This document shows positions 15,462-24,204 of a DNA stretch of 59,108 bases, in pieces. Location of the stretch: positions 1 through 59,108 of the forward strand of contig JAEYXS010000073.1 of the NCBI GenBank assembly GCA_023431185.1, written 5' to 3'. Both the position numbers and the translations under genes were made by a program. The notes beneath the pieces were generated by a model. The model saw only the letters and a program-made list of their open reading frames with translations, had not been told where the DNA came from and did no database searches. Position 1 is the stretch's first letter. Each line of letters opens with the position of its first letter. This DNA comes from Verrucomicrobiota bacterium (lineage in GTDB: Bacteria > Verrucomicrobiota > Verrucomicrobiia > Limisphaerales > JAEYXS01).

Positions 15462-17531
15462 GTGTCGAATCAGTTGTTTGATGCCAGTCGTACCCCGGAG
15501 AAATCGTTGCGGCAGCCCGCTTTCGAGCTGCCGGGCGCTCCCTTGTCCCCAGACGGTGCCATCCACCGGTCCCAACAATATCTCCTGCGCGAGCAGAAGC
15601 CCGAGGGCTACTGGATCGGCGAGCTGATCGTCGATTCCACCCTCGTCTCGGACATGGTGGCCTTCCACCACTGGGACAACAGCGTGGACCCAGCCTGGCA
15701 ACGTCGTGCTGTTAATCACATTCTGTCCATGCAGTTGCCGGACGGCGGCTGGAACATCTACTACGGCGGTCCGGCCGAGGTGAACGCCACCATCAAGGCG
15801 TACCTGGCCCTGAAGCTCGCCGGCTTGCCCGCGACCGACCCGCGCATGCTTCGCGCCCGTGAGATGGCCAAGAACTTGGGCGGTGTTCCCCGCATGAACA
15901 CCTTTTCCAAGCTCTACCTCGCCCTCATCGGCCTGTTCCCTTGGAAGTACCTGCCCACGATCCCCTGCGAAGTTCTCCTCATCGGTAAATGGTTCCATGT
16001 GAACTTCTGGGACATGAGCAACTGGTCCCGCGCCATGCTTGTGCCGTTGGCCATCATCAACCATTTCAAACCTACACGTAAGCTGAACATCTCCCTCGAT
16101 GAACTTTACGTTGAAGGCTTTCATGAGCGTGATCTCGCCCTGCCCCGCGACCCGGAGTGGTTCACTTGGCGAAATTTCTTCATGTCGCTGGACGGTCTGC
16201 ACAAGTTCGCCGAGCTCTTCGCGCAAGCGGGCATCCATCCCTTCCGTCGTCGCGCGCTCAAGCGTTGTGAGGAATGGATGGTTGAACGTTTTGAAGGATC
16301 GGACGGGCTCGCCGCCATTTTTCCGGCGATGTTGAATGCGGTGATCGCATTGAAAGCCCTCGGTTATCCGGAGGATCATCCCGAACTCATCCGGGCGACT
16401 CGTGAGCTGAAAAAACTGGAACATCACACGGCCGACAGCATGCGCATCGAGCCGTGCTTCTCGCCCGTGTGGGACAGCGCCATCGTGGCCATCGCCCTGC
16501 GTGAATCCGGTGTGCCCGCCGAGCATCCGCAGATGAAGAAGGCCGCCGACTGGATCATGGACAAGGAGATCCGTTTCCGCGGCGACTGGTATCACAAGAA
16601 TCCCGTGGATGTGGAGCCGAGCGGCTGGGTTTTCGAATACGCGAACAAGTGGAATCCTGACGTGGACGACACGGCCATGGTGCTCCTCGCCCTGCGCCTC
16701 ATCCCCACGGATAATCCGAAACGCCGCGATGAATGCTTCAAGCGCGGCATGGACTGGATGATGGCTTTCCAGTGCAAGGACGGCGGCTGGGCGGCCTTCG
16801 ACAAGGACTGCACGAAAGGCATCCTCGAAAAAGTTCCGTTCGCCGACCACAATGCCATGCTCGACCCCGAGTGCGCGGACATCACCGCGCGCATCCTCGA
16901 GTTGCTGGGTTACGAGAATTACTCCGTCGATCACCCGCAGATACAGCGCGGCATCCAGTTCGTGAAAGACGAGCAGGAAGACGACGGTTCCTGGTATGGC
17001 CGCTGGGGGGTGAACTACATCTACGGCACCTGGCAGGTCCTGCGCGGCATGCGCGCCCTGAAGGTGAACATGAACCAGCCCTGGCTTATGCGCGGTCGCG
17101 ACTGGCTGGAGAGCGTCCAGCATGAAGATGGCGGATGGGGCGAGCGCTGCAATACTTACGACGATCCCGTTTACAAAGGCCAAGGCCCCAGCACCGCCTC
17201 GCAAACCGCGTGGGCCGTCATGGGCTTGCTCGCCTTTGATGACCCGTATCGTCCGAGTGTGCAACGCGGCATCGAATACCTTGTCCGTACGCAGAACAAG
17301 GACGGCTCGTGGTCTGAAGATGAAGTCACTGGCACTGGTTTCCCGAAAGTGTTCTACCTCAAGTACGACATGTATCGAAACTCCTGGCCGCTCCTCGCCT
17401 TGGCGACCTACAAGCAACTGCTGGCCAAGGCCAAGCCCGCGGCCGCTTCCCTGAACGGCACTGCTGTCGCCACTAATGGCAAAGCCCACCTCAACGGTCA
17501 CAACGGGACGCAGTTGAACGGGAGTCACTGA
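15462..17531 (+). CDS. shc: Squalene-hopene cyclase
   Basis: A 689-residue cyclase making hopene or hopanol from squalene; monotopic membrane protein of the triterpene cyclase family. The catalytic acid motif DVDDTA is at residues 400-405. Many QW repeats are visible (QLPDGGWNIYYGG, QCKDGGWAAFDKD, EQEDDGSWYGRWGVNYIYGT, QHEDGGWGERC, QNKDGSWSED). The GTG at 15462 starts the protein. A serine/asparagine-rich tail (about 660-689) is unusual and probably disordered. Its codon use (C-ending, GCC/ATC/CTC) is richer than that of the next gene. hpnG follows after 48 bases, and hpnD/hpnK face it on the other strand. Confidence 0.96.
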   Translation: MSNQLFDASRTPEKSLRQPAFELPGAPLSPDGAIHRSQQYLLREQKPEGYWIGELIVDSTLVSDMVAFHHWDNSVDPAWQRRAVNHILSMQLPDGGWNIYYGGPAEVNATIKAYLALKLAGLPATDPRMLRAREMAKNLGGVPRMNTFSKLYLALIGLFPWKYLPTIPCEVLLIGKWFHVNFWDMSNWSRAMLVPLAIINHFKPTRKLNISLDELYVEGFHERDLALPRDPEWFTWRNFFMSLDGLHKFAELFAQAGIHPFRRRALKRCEEWMVERFEGSDGLAAIFPAMLNAVIALKALGYPEDHPELIRATRELKKLEHHTADSMRIEPCFSPVWDSAIVAIALRESGVPAEHPQMKKAADWIMDKEIRFRGDWYHKNPVDVEPSGWVFEYANKWNPDVDDTAMVLLALRLIPTDNPKRRDECFKRGMDWMMAFQCKDGGWAAFDKDCTKGILEKVPFADHNAMLDPECADITARILELLGYENYSVDHPQIQRGIQFVKDEQEDDGSWYGRWGVNYIYGTWQVLRGMRALKVNMNQPWLMRGRDWLESVQHEDGGWGERCNTYDDPVYKGQGPSTASQTAWAVMGLLAFDDPYRPSVQRGIEYLVRTQNKDGSWSEDEVTGTGFPKVFYLKYDMYRNSWPLLALATYKQLLAKAKPAAASLNGTAVATNGKAHLNGHNGTQLNGSH

Positions 17532-17579
17532 AACTACCTGCATTTCCGGCACAGCCTAGCGAGCGTTGAAATTAAGCGG

Positions 17580-18227
17580 ATGCAGACAAACCAAAGCAAA
17601 GGTGGTGTGCTCATCTGCTTCGCGGTGAAGGAAGAGGCATCACCGTTTCGTCCGCTGGTAGCCAATCGGCCGGACATACGGATTCTGGTCACGGGCATGG
17701 GGGCGCAAAATACCCGCAATGCATTTGCGGCTGCGCTGGCTGAGGGTAAACCGAGCACGGTCATCACTTGCGGCTACGCTGGTGGCCTGAACCCTGCGCT
17801 TGCGCCGGAATCGCTCGTCCTCAGTGTGGACACGAATTTTCCGCTCACACAAAAACTCCTGCACACAGGCGCACGGCTTGGCACTTATCACTGTGCCACG
17901 AAGGTTGCCATCACCGCCCAGGAGAAAGCTGCGCTCTACGCCCAGAGCAAGTGTGATGCGGTGGAGATGGAGTCCGGTATCATCAGGCAGATGAGCGCGG
18001 AGCAGGGGATACCGAGTGCCACCTTCCGCGTCATCTCCGATGCGGCAAATGAGAATCTGCCGCTGAATTTCAACGAGTTGATGACGCCACAGATGACCAT
18101 GGATTTCGGCAAGATCGCGTGGGCGTTGATGAAGTCGCCGGGGAAGATTCCGGAGTTGATGCGTTTTGGGAACCGGGTGAAATCTTCCGCGAAAAAATTG
18201 GGAGAGGCGTTGGCGAAGGCGCTCTGA
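17580..18227 (+). CDS. hpnG: HpnG-like hopanoid nucleoside phosphorylase
   Basis: A 215-residue member of the purine nucleoside/MTA phosphorylase superfamily. Visible marks are the N-terminal VLICFAVKEEASPFRPL, TGMGAQNTRNAF, ITCGYAGGLNP and the nucleoside-binding CDAVEMESGIIRQM (about 120-133), then VISDAANE. HpnG releases adenine from adenosylhopane to give phosphoribosylhopane in C35 bacteriohopanepolyol synthesis. The position directly after shc supports that role over MTA/SAH nucleosidase. The radical-SAM partner HpnH, which makes adenosylhopane, is not in the window. A palindromic repeat begins right after the stop. Confidence 0.85.
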   Translation: MQTNQSKGGVLICFAVKEEASPFRPLVANRPDIRILVTGMGAQNTRNAFAAALAEGKPSTVITCGYAGGLNPALAPESLVLSVDTNFPLTQKLLHTGARLGTYHCATKVAITAQEKAALYAQSKCDAVEMESGIIRQMSAEQGIPSATFRVISDAANENLPLNFNELMTPQMTMDFGKIAWALMKSPGKIPELMRFGNRVKSSAKKLGEALAKAL

Positions 18228-18230
18228 CCC

Positions 18231-18346
18231 GTAGCGCAGGTTGGCAACATGCTGTGTCGCCGAATGTTAGTCGGCAGGTGCTTGGCTATTTCACGGCTTG
18301 CAGGTTACCAACCTGAGACACAGCAGACTTTGGCAGTCTGCGCTAC
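18231..18346. repeat. 116-bp MITE-like repeat with inverted ends
   Basis: The left end reads GTAGCGCAGGTTGGCAAC and the complement of the right end reads GTAGCGCAGACTGCCAAAG. Both continue into CTGTGTC on the inside, giving imperfect terminal inverted repeats of about 30 bp. An inner CAGGTTACCAACCTG palindrome (18301-18315) is nested in it. The TGCGCTAC end recurs near 606 and 47623. It fills the gap between convergent hpnG and the transporter gene and could fold into a long hairpin that stops transcription. Confidence 0.6.
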
Positions 18347-18353
18347 AAACTGA

Positions 18354-18785
18354 TCATCGTTGCATGCCTTGCTCGACGCCTGCACCGTTCTCAGCCGCCT
18401 TCTCCTTCTGTTTCTCGCTGTAGCTCACCAATCCTGCACCGACTAAAATCAACATCACTCCGAGCCACCGCACTGAAGTCACTTTCTCGCCCAAGAACCA
18501 CACGGCGGCGAAGGTGGTGAACACGAAGCTCAAGGCTGTCAGCGGCCAGACGAAACTTACATCGCCGCGTGACATGAGGATGAGCAGACAGCCGAAGAAC
18601 AACGCCTCGAACAGCACACCGAGCAAGATGTGCTTGTTGGTGATCCCTGATTTCACAACCCGGACGATCTCGGTCAGGCTGAATCCATTTATCGCGCCCA
18701 TCTCGGTGATGCCTTTCTTCAGGAACACCACGCCGACGGATTCAAAGAAAAGACCGATGAGCAAAATGAGCAGCAGCTTCCACAT
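18354..18785 (-). CDS. Small DMT/EamA-type membrane transporter
   Basis: A 143-residue protein with four predicted membrane helices (about 2-20, 50-70, 78-98 and 104-124), the size of a half-EamA or SMR-like unit. Motifs are FLKKGITEMG after helix 1 and WPLTALSFVFTTFAAVWFLGEKVT, typical of DMT proteins such as ArnE/F. It probably works as a dimer. It is last in the minus-strand array, 4 bases after hpnK, so it may flip or export a hopanoid-linked or lipid-linked sugar; that is inferred from position only. ATG 18785 begins MWKLLLILL; the longer frame starts inside hpnK. Confidence 0.75.
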   Translation of the reverse strand: MWKLLLILLIGLFFESVGVVFLKKGITEMGAINGFSLTEIVRVVKSGITNKHILLGVLFEALFFGCLLILMSRGDVSFVWPLTALSFVFTTFAAVWFLGEKVTSVRWLGVMLILVGAGLVSYSEKQKEKAAENGAGVEQGMQR

Positions 18786-18789
18786 GCAG

Positions 18790-19623
18790 TTATAGATCCT
18801 GGTAACGGATGAGGCGGATGCCCTGTTCGTCAATCATCTGGCGGACGCGCGGATGCACCAGCGCCTCATACTCGTGCTTAAACTCATCCAGAGAAGGGTG
18901 GCAGTAAAGCTCCGAATCCCCGGCGGGCAGCCGAGGTAACAGCTTCGTCACGTAATCTTCATGCATCCGGCCGTTTTGCAGGAGCCCAAAGACATGCTGG
19001 GTGTGCCGGATATTCTGCCGCTGCAATCCCGGCCGAGCCCGCGCCGAGAGCAGGTTGAAGATGATCGCATGGCTGATGCGGTAGAACCATTCACCGCCCG
19101 CGATGCCGGCATTGAGCCAGAAGCGATCGCGTGTCACCCGCATGTGCCGGATGCCCAGGTCCATCGCATGATGGCGCAGGATGCTGAACACCGTGGGGTG
19201 CAGGTGCATGTTCAGGTGACCGTTCACATGGTCGAGCTTCAGCCTGGTTAGGCCGAACTTCTGGAACTGGGCCCGGATCTCGTGCCGCAATTCGGCCCGC
19301 AGACCCGGGTTGGTAAAGTAACGAAACCCGGCGGCTACCGGGTTATTGCTGAACTGATAGCGGTTATCCACCAGGCCGGGGATTTCCGTGGGTTTCAGGC
19401 TGGAACGGCCGCACACGAGCGAGAGATGCAAGCCCACGCCGAGCTTGGGGTTCTCATGGGCGAGCTCCACCGCCTCGTTGAAGGCACTGCCGTTCACCAT
19501 GAGGCTGGCCGTGGTCAGGATGCCTTCCTGGTGGGCGCGAATCACCGCCGCATTGATGCTTGCGGAACGGCCAAAGTCATCAGCGTTGACGATCAGTCTC
19601 CTTGTTATGCTAGCGGACCCCAT
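18790..19623 (-). CDS. hpnK: HpnK/YdjC-family deacetylase
   Basis: A 277-residue YdjC-type carbohydrate deacetylase. IVNADDFGRS at residues 11-20 carries the metal-binding aspartates, LGVGLHLSL (about 70) gives a metal-binding histidine, and LDHVNGHLNMHLHPTVF (about 130) provides the others; SELYCHPS is near the end. It matches the hopanoid-associated HpnK subgroup, thought to deacetylate an N-acetyl sugar on the hopanoid side chain. ATG 19623 overlaps the end of hpnD by 14 bases; ATG 19641 is an alternative. The cluster position beside hpnD supports HpnK over generic ChbG. Confidence 0.88.
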   Translation of the reverse strand: MGSASITRRLIVNADDFGRSASINAAVIRAHQEGILTTASLMVNGSAFNEAVELAHENPKLGVGLHLSLVCGRSSLKPTEIPGLVDNRYQFSNNPVAAGFRYFTNPGLRAELRHEIRAQFQKFGLTRLKLDHVNGHLNMHLHPTVFSILRHHAMDLGIRHMRVTRDRFWLNAGIAGGEWFYRISHAIIFNLLSARARPGLQRQNIRHTQHVFGLLQNGRMHEDYVTKLLPRLPAGDSELYCHPSLDEFKHEYEALVHPRVRQMIDEQGIRLIRYQDL

Positions 19624-20485
19624 ACCCCGGCACAGTGCCACCCATGGTCATGCCCAGCCACGTACGAAAGATGAGTGACGCTTTTTGCAATTTGCTCAGG
19701 CGCGTTTTCTCCGGCCCGAAGACGTTGAATTCCGCCGTTTCCAGTTTTACCAGCAGACGCCAATATACACTGCCCATCAACTCCGCCGTCATCATGTTGC
19801 GTTTGTCCTCCGGTGGCAGGGTCCGGCGGGCTTTCTCGTAGAACTCACGCGCCTTGGCACCCACGGACTTGGCCAGCTCACGGAACTTCGGTGTGTATTT
19901 GAAATCAAGGATATCCTGCTCCGTCACTCCCTGCTTCCGCAGCTCTTCCAGTGGCAGATAGATGCGCCCGCGTTCGGCGTCATTCCGCACGTCGCGCAGG
20001 ATGTTGGTGAATTGCAGCGCCTTGCCAAGATGCACCGCATATTCCTGACACGCCGGATTCTTGTATCCGAATATCTGGATGCTCAGCAATCCCACGACCG
20101 AGGCGACATGGTAACAGTAGTTCTCCATATCCGCCATCGTTTCATAGCGGAAGGTATCGAGATCCATCTCGCAGCCGCGGATCAAGGCGTCAAAATGTTC
20201 GTACTGGAGCTGGTATTTCTCGATGAAGGGCTGCAATTCCTGATTCACGATGAACTGCGGCTTGTCCCCGGTGCAGGCTTTGCGGATGTCGGCCCGCCAC
20301 TCGTCCAGTTGCCGGCGCCGGGTCTCGGCCGGGGTCGATTCCTCGTCCGCCACGTCATCCACCTCGCGGCAAAAGGCGTAGAGAGCGGACATCCCAAGCC
20401 GTTTCTCCGGGGGCAACAAAATGAACGCCAGCGCCAGGTTCGACTGGCTTCGCTGGGTGATGCCTTCGCTCACGGCCGTACTCAC
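19610..20485 (-). CDS. hpnD: Presqualene diphosphate synthase (HpnD)
   Basis: A 291-residue trans-isoprenyl diphosphate synthase. The two Mg-binding aspartate-rich motifs are REVDDVADE (about 40-48) and NILRDVRNDAERGRIYLP (about 160-177). YAFCREVDD and GLLSIQIFGY are typical of the HpnD group that condenses two farnesyl diphosphates to presqualene diphosphate. HpnC and HpnE, which finish squalene, are not in the window. The start overlaps the stop of the upstream small membrane gene by 4 bases (ATGA), and the end overlaps hpnK. Confidence 0.92.
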   Translation of the reverse strand: MSTAVSEGITQRSQSNLALAFILLPPEKRLGMSALYAFCREVDDVADEESTPAETRRRQLDEWRADIRKACTGDKPQFIVNQELQPFIEKYQLQYEHFDALIRGCEMDLDTFRYETMADMENYCYHVASVVGLLSIQIFGYKNPACQEYAVHLGKALQFTNILRDVRNDAERGRIYLPLEELRKQGVTEQDILDFKYTPKFRELAKSVGAKAREFYEKARRTLPPEDKRNMMTAELMGSVYWRLLVKLETAEFNVFGPEKTRLSKLQKASLIFRTWLGMTMGGTVPGYGVR

Positions 20486-20781
20486 TGGATGGCCTCCTTT
20501 CCAGAAGAGCGGACCGGCGGCAAACCGCCAGATTCAGCCAGTGTCTGGCCGCGCTTGCGTCCTGACCGGGATGATGTTTCCGGCTGTTCGTTCGTTTTTT
20601 TGAGCGGGCGCATCGGTTGGTGACGGTTCTGTTTGCGCCGGTAATACACGTAAAAGACGGTCATCAGCAAGACCATCACGCCGAAGCCTACGGCCGGCAC
20701 CATCAGGGCGGTCCGATCAAGCGTGGACCCTCCCTTGGACATTTTCTGTCCTTCGATTTTGCTCTCTAGTTTGTCGGCCAT
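20482..20781 (-). CDS. 99-residue single-pass membrane protein
   Basis: An unrecognised small protein: a polar N-terminus (1-25), one membrane helix (about 26-48, ALMVPAVGFGVMVLLMTVFY), then a strongly basic tail rich in R, K and S (about 49-99). It has no signal cleavage site, so it is probably N-out/C-in. It sits 6 bases after the response regulator gene and overlaps hpnD by 4 bases, so it is co-expressed with both. It could be a regulator or scaffold for the hopanoid enzymes; nothing in the sequence proves this. Confidence 0.7.
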   Translation of the reverse strand: MADKLESKIEGQKMSKGGSTLDRTALMVPAVGFGVMVLLMTVFYVYYRRKQNRHQPMRPLKKTNEQPETSSRSGRKRGQTLAESGGLPPVRSSGKEAIQ

Positions 20782-20787
20782 CGTAAA

Positions 20788-22227
20788 TCAGCGGGCGGGT
20801 GAACCGCCGCCATCCGCATCATTGCCATCGGCCGCGTCGTCGCCGGCCTGGTCCAAGCTGATATTGAGCCGTTGCATCCGGTAACGTAAGGCGTGGCGGC
20901 TCATCTTCAACTGTTCCGCTGAACGGGAAAGGCTGTAACGGTTTTGCTCGATGGTGGTAAGGATGAGTTTTTTCTCGTAGTCGGCCAGGGCGTCGTCGAG
21001 TGACTGGGCGACCGGCAGGCGCGGACTTTCGCCTTTTTGCAGGCGATTTTCGAGATGAAAGTCCGGCAGGCTGGTCACTTGGACTTCCTGGCTTCCTTCG
21101 AGGATGACCGCGCGCTCGATCACATTCCGCAGCTCGCGCACGTTGCCCGGCCAATGATGGGAGAGCAGGTGGTTCTCCGCATTCCTGGAGAGGATTCCCA
21201 CGTGCTTACCCATGATTTGGTTGAAATGTTTCAGGAAATGTTCAGCCAGCAAAATGATGTCACGCCCGCGTTCGCGCAAGGGGGTGGGGCGGAACTGTAC
21301 GACGTTCAGGCGATGGTACAGGTCTTCGCGGAAGTGGCCGTCCTCGATGGCTTTGATGACATCGCGGTTCGTCGCGGCGATGAGGCGGACGTCCACCTTG
21401 TGTTCATCGTTACCGCCGACGCGGGTGAAGGTGCCGTCTTCCAAGAAGCGCAGGAGCTTGGCCTGGAGGGGGCGGCTCATGTCGCCGATCTCATCGAGGA
21501 AGATGGTGCCGCCGTGGGCTTCCTCCACTCGGCCGATCTTTTGCTTGAGCGCGCCGGTGAAGGCGCCTTTTTCATGCCCGAACAATTCGCTCTCCAGCAG
21601 CATCTCGGGGATGGCGGCGCAGTTGATGCGGACGTAATTCTTGCGGGAGCGCTGGCTGAGGCTGTGCATTGCGCCGGCGATCAGTTCCTTGCCGGTACCG
21701 CTTTCCCCCAGGATGAGCACGGTGGCATTGGTCGGGGCGACCGTTTTGATGAGCTGGCGGAGCTCTTTCATGCGTGGTGATTCGCCGATGATGTCCTCCA
21801 GCCGGTAGGTCTCCGAGCTGCGCGAGCGAAGGGTGGCATTCTCCTTCAGCAGTTCGTGCCTTTCACCGCAGCGCTCCACGATGTGCAGCAATTCCTCAGG
21901 GGCAAACGGCTTGGCCAAGTAATCCATTGCTCCGGCCTTGATCGCTTCCACGGCCAGTTTGGTGGTGGTGTAGGCGGTGATCATCACGATGGGCAGCAGC
22001 GGCCAGCGTGCCTTGACCTTGCCCAGAAATTCATAGCCGCTCATCCCGCCCAGCCGGGCATCGGTGATGATCATGAGGAACTCGCCGCCATCCAGCCGCC
22101 GCAATCCCTCCTCGGCGGAATCCACACAGGTGACTTCATAATCCTCCCCTTCGAGGATGGTTTGCAGGGAGACCCGCATGTTCTTCTCGTCGTCAACGAC
22201 CAGTATGGGTGGCAATGCACGGCTCAT
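20788..22227 (-). CDS. Sigma-54-dependent response regulator (NtrC family)
   Basis: 479 residues. Receiver domain 1-125 with phospho-acceptor Asp56 (ITDARLG) and LVVDDE at the start. AAA+ domain at about 145-385 with Walker A GESGTGKE (174-181), the sigma-54 contact loop GAFTGA (221-226), Walker B GGTIFLDEIGD (239-249) and the WPGNVREL block. Fis-type HTH at about 420-460 (SRSAEQLKMSRHALRYRM). The C-terminal tail is acidic/Gly-rich. It activates sigma-54 promoters on phosphorylation. It overlaps its kinase gene by 4 bases, so the pair is cognate. I found no convincing -24/-12 site nearby. Confidence 0.95.
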   Translation of the reverse strand: MSRALPPILVVDDEKNMRVSLQTILEGEDYEVTCVDSAEEGLRRLDGGEFLMIITDARLGGMSGYEFLGKVKARWPLLPIVMITAYTTTKLAVEAIKAGAMDYLAKPFAPEELLHIVERCGERHELLKENATLRSRSSETYRLEDIIGESPRMKELRQLIKTVAPTNATVLILGESGTGKELIAGAMHSLSQRSRKNYVRINCAAIPEMLLESELFGHEKGAFTGALKQKIGRVEEAHGGTIFLDEIGDMSRPLQAKLLRFLEDGTFTRVGGNDEHKVDVRLIAATNRDVIKAIEDGHFREDLYHRLNVVQFRPTPLRERGRDIILLAEHFLKHFNQIMGKHVGILSRNAENHLLSHHWPGNVRELRNVIERAVILEGSQEVQVTSLPDFHLENRLQKGESPRLPVAQSLDDALADYEKKLILTTIEQNRYSLSRSAEQLKMSRHALRYRMQRLNISLDQAGDDAADGNDADGGGSPAR

Positions 22228-23630
22228 TGGTTGATACGCATCATGGTTCTGGCCGGGAGATTTAAGATGAACTTGGCCCCTTGTCCAATCTCCGATTCCA
22301 CACTTAAATTGCCGCCGTAGATTTCCACGTTCTGCTTGGCGATGGCCAGGCCCAGGCCCGAGCCCTTGTCCTTGGTGGTGAAATAGGCTTCAAAAATCTT
22401 TACAATCTTTTCCGGCGGGATGCCCGGACCGCTGTCCTCAAAAGTTATAACCACGGTATAGTCTTTGGCATTGCGGGCCGTGATCTTGATCCGGCCCGCG
22501 CCATTCATCGCCTCGCGCGCGTTGGTCAGGAGGTTCACGAATACTTCGGAAAGGTGCCGCTGTTGCATCTGGAGAGGCAGCAAATCATGGTCGAAATCGC
22601 GGATCACCTTGATTTTCTCATGGGTGCCTTTGGGGAAGACCGCGTCGATTGCCCGGTTCAACTCCGCAATCACGTCCAGCTTCTCGACCTTGCCTTCAGC
22701 CAATTGAGCATAGCCCATCAGTTCAGTGATGATCCGGTCGGCCCGTTCCACCTCGTCCCGGATGATTTGGATCTGCTGCAGCGAAGTCTTCTTGCCCTCC
22801 GCTGTCAGGGTTTTCTGGAGGGAGAAGGAGGCGTTGGTGATGATGGCCAGCGGATTCTTGATCTGATGGGCGATCTCGGCGGCCAGCCGGCCCGCCGACT
22901 GCAACTGTTCCTGCCGCAGCAGATGCTCGCGCAGATCCTCCTCCACCCGCCGTTGGCGGTCAAAGAGGATCTGCACGCCATAACAGCAGGCGATCAGCAG
23001 CAACATCAGAAAGATCCTTATCATGTAGGGCTGGTAGGTGTAGCCGCCGACCAGATGGCCGCTGCGCAGTTGGGTGTCCTCCAGTTCGAACTGGCGTTCG
23101 ATCTCGAAATCGATGGAGGTCTTGTCCACAAAGGCCGCTCCCGCGTAGCAGACGACCAGCAACAGATTCAACCCGATCTGCAGTGGCGCATCCGGCACGC
23201 TCACGGCATTGCGAATGATCAGGGCCAAAAACACCCAGTAGGCATAGGTGTTCAAGCCGCCGGTCAGCATGGTGCACATCGCGAGGATGAGGGCATCCAT
23301 CAGGTTTGTGCTGAAGACCACCCACTGCACCACCCGCACGTTGGAGTGCTTAAGTTTGACGAGTGCATAGGCGGCCGCGCAGTTGATGGCCAGATAGCCG
23401 ATCATCACCATTTTGATGGTTTCGATGGGGAAACCGCCTTCTCCCAGATTGCGGACACCTTCGAACTCGCCGGAAAGGAAGAGGAAGTAAAAGACCATCG
23501 CGAAGAGGATGGACTTCACCGGGAGGGCCACATTCTCCTCCATAAACCCGACCCGACGCGACTGCTCTTGAGGATCAACCGGTGGGCTGATCAACACACT
23601 GGCCAGTTCTTTGAGCGTCTTGAATCTCAT
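22224..23630 (-). CDS. Membrane sensor histidine kinase
   Basis: 468 residues. Six or so membrane helices lie between about 38 and 225, with only short outer loops and no large sensor domain except a segment at about 168-200. Then HisKA with AAEIAHQIKNP (phospho-His255), the N box NLLTNAREAM, the G1 box DSGPGIP and the G2 box GSGLGLAIAK. It pairs with the overlapping NtrC-type regulator. The membrane-embedded input suggests sensing of membrane state or a lipid-soluble ligand, which would fit a hopanoid operon; this is inferred. ATG 23630 (MRFKTLKEL) was chosen; the frame extends upstream into coaC without sense. coaC ends 19 bases upstream. Confidence 0.93.
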   Translation of the reverse strand: MRFKTLKELASVLISPPVDPQEQSRRVGFMEENVALPVKSILFAMVFYFLFLSGEFEGVRNLGEGGFPIETIKMVMIGYLAINCAAAYALVKLKHSNVRVVQWVVFSTNLMDALILAMCTMLTGGLNTYAYWVFLALIIRNAVSVPDAPLQIGLNLLLVVCYAGAAFVDKTSIDFEIERQFELEDTQLRSGHLVGGYTYQPYMIRIFLMLLLIACCYGVQILFDRQRRVEEDLREHLLRQEQLQSAGRLAAEIAHQIKNPLAIITNASFSLQKTLTAEGKKTSLQQIQIIRDEVERADRIITELMGYAQLAEGKVEKLDVIAELNRAIDAVFPKGTHEKIKVIRDFDHDLLPLQMQQRHLSEVFVNLLTNAREAMNGAGRIKITARNAKDYTVVITFEDSGPGIPPEKIVKIFEAYFTTKDKGSGLGLAIAKQNVEIYGGNLSVESEIGQGAKFILNLPARTMMRINQ

Positions 23631-23649
23631 GCCGTTTCGGCGGCCGGGG

Positions 23650-24204
23650 TTATGGCAATCCCACCATCTCCAAAGCCCGGGCGCAGATCTGCTCCACCGG
23701 ATAGAGGCGGCCGATGCCTTCGTAGCCGCAGGACAACATGCCTTCATCCGGGCCGATGAATTGCACACCACGTTCTTTCAGGGTCTTCACATTCGCCTGG
23801 GTGGCCGGGTGCAGCCACATCTTGCCGTTCATGGCGGGGGCGATGAGGAGGTCCGCCTTCGGGTTCAGCGCGAGGGCGATGCAGCTCAGGGCATCATCTG
23901 CGAGGCCGTGGGCCATTTTCGCGATAATGTTCGCGGTGGCGGGGGCGATGAGGAGGAGATTAGCTTCATCGGCCAGGCGGATGTGGCTGGGCTTCCAGCC
24001 TTCCTCTTCATCGTAGAGATCGGTCACGACGGGACGACGGGTGAGCGTCTTGAAGGGGAGGGGCGTGACGAAGCGTTGGGCATCGGCGGTCATGGTGACG
24101 TTCACCTCCGCGCCCGCCTTGGTGAGCAGGCTGGCCAGGTCCACCGCCTTGTGCGCGGCAATGGAACCCGTGACGCCCAATACGATGTTCTTCGGTTTGC
24201 TCAT
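23650..24204 (-). CDS. coaC: Phosphopantothenoylcysteine decarboxylase, stand-alone CoaC
   Basis: A 184-residue flavoprotein. The N-terminus KNIVLGVTGSIAAHKAVDL binds FMN. SHIRLAD (about 72-78) carries the active-site histidine, APATANIIAKMAHGLADD is conserved, and PAMNGKMW (about 122-129) is the CoaC substrate-recognition motif. The cysteine in GMLSCG (about 158) is the catalytic one. In most bacteria CoaC is fused to CoaB in a 400-residue protein; here the synthetase half is absent and must be elsewhere. It overlaps gmk by 4 bases. Confidence 0.9.
   Translation of the reverse strand: MSKPKNIVLGVTGSIAAHKAVDLASLLTKAGAEVNVTMTADAQRFVTPLPFKTLTRRPVVTDLYDEEEGWKPSHIRLADEANLLLIAPATANIIAKMAHGLADDALSCIALALNPKADLLIAPAMNGKMWLHPATQANVKTLKERGVQFIGPDEGMLSCGYEGIGRLYPVEQICARALEMVGLP

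Noticed and set aside
15453..17552. A 699-residue open frame antisense to the squalene-hopene cyclase gene
   Set aside because: It mirrors shc exactly; the long frame follows from GC-biased third codon positions, and its composition (V/H/R-rich) matches no protein. shc itself is certain.
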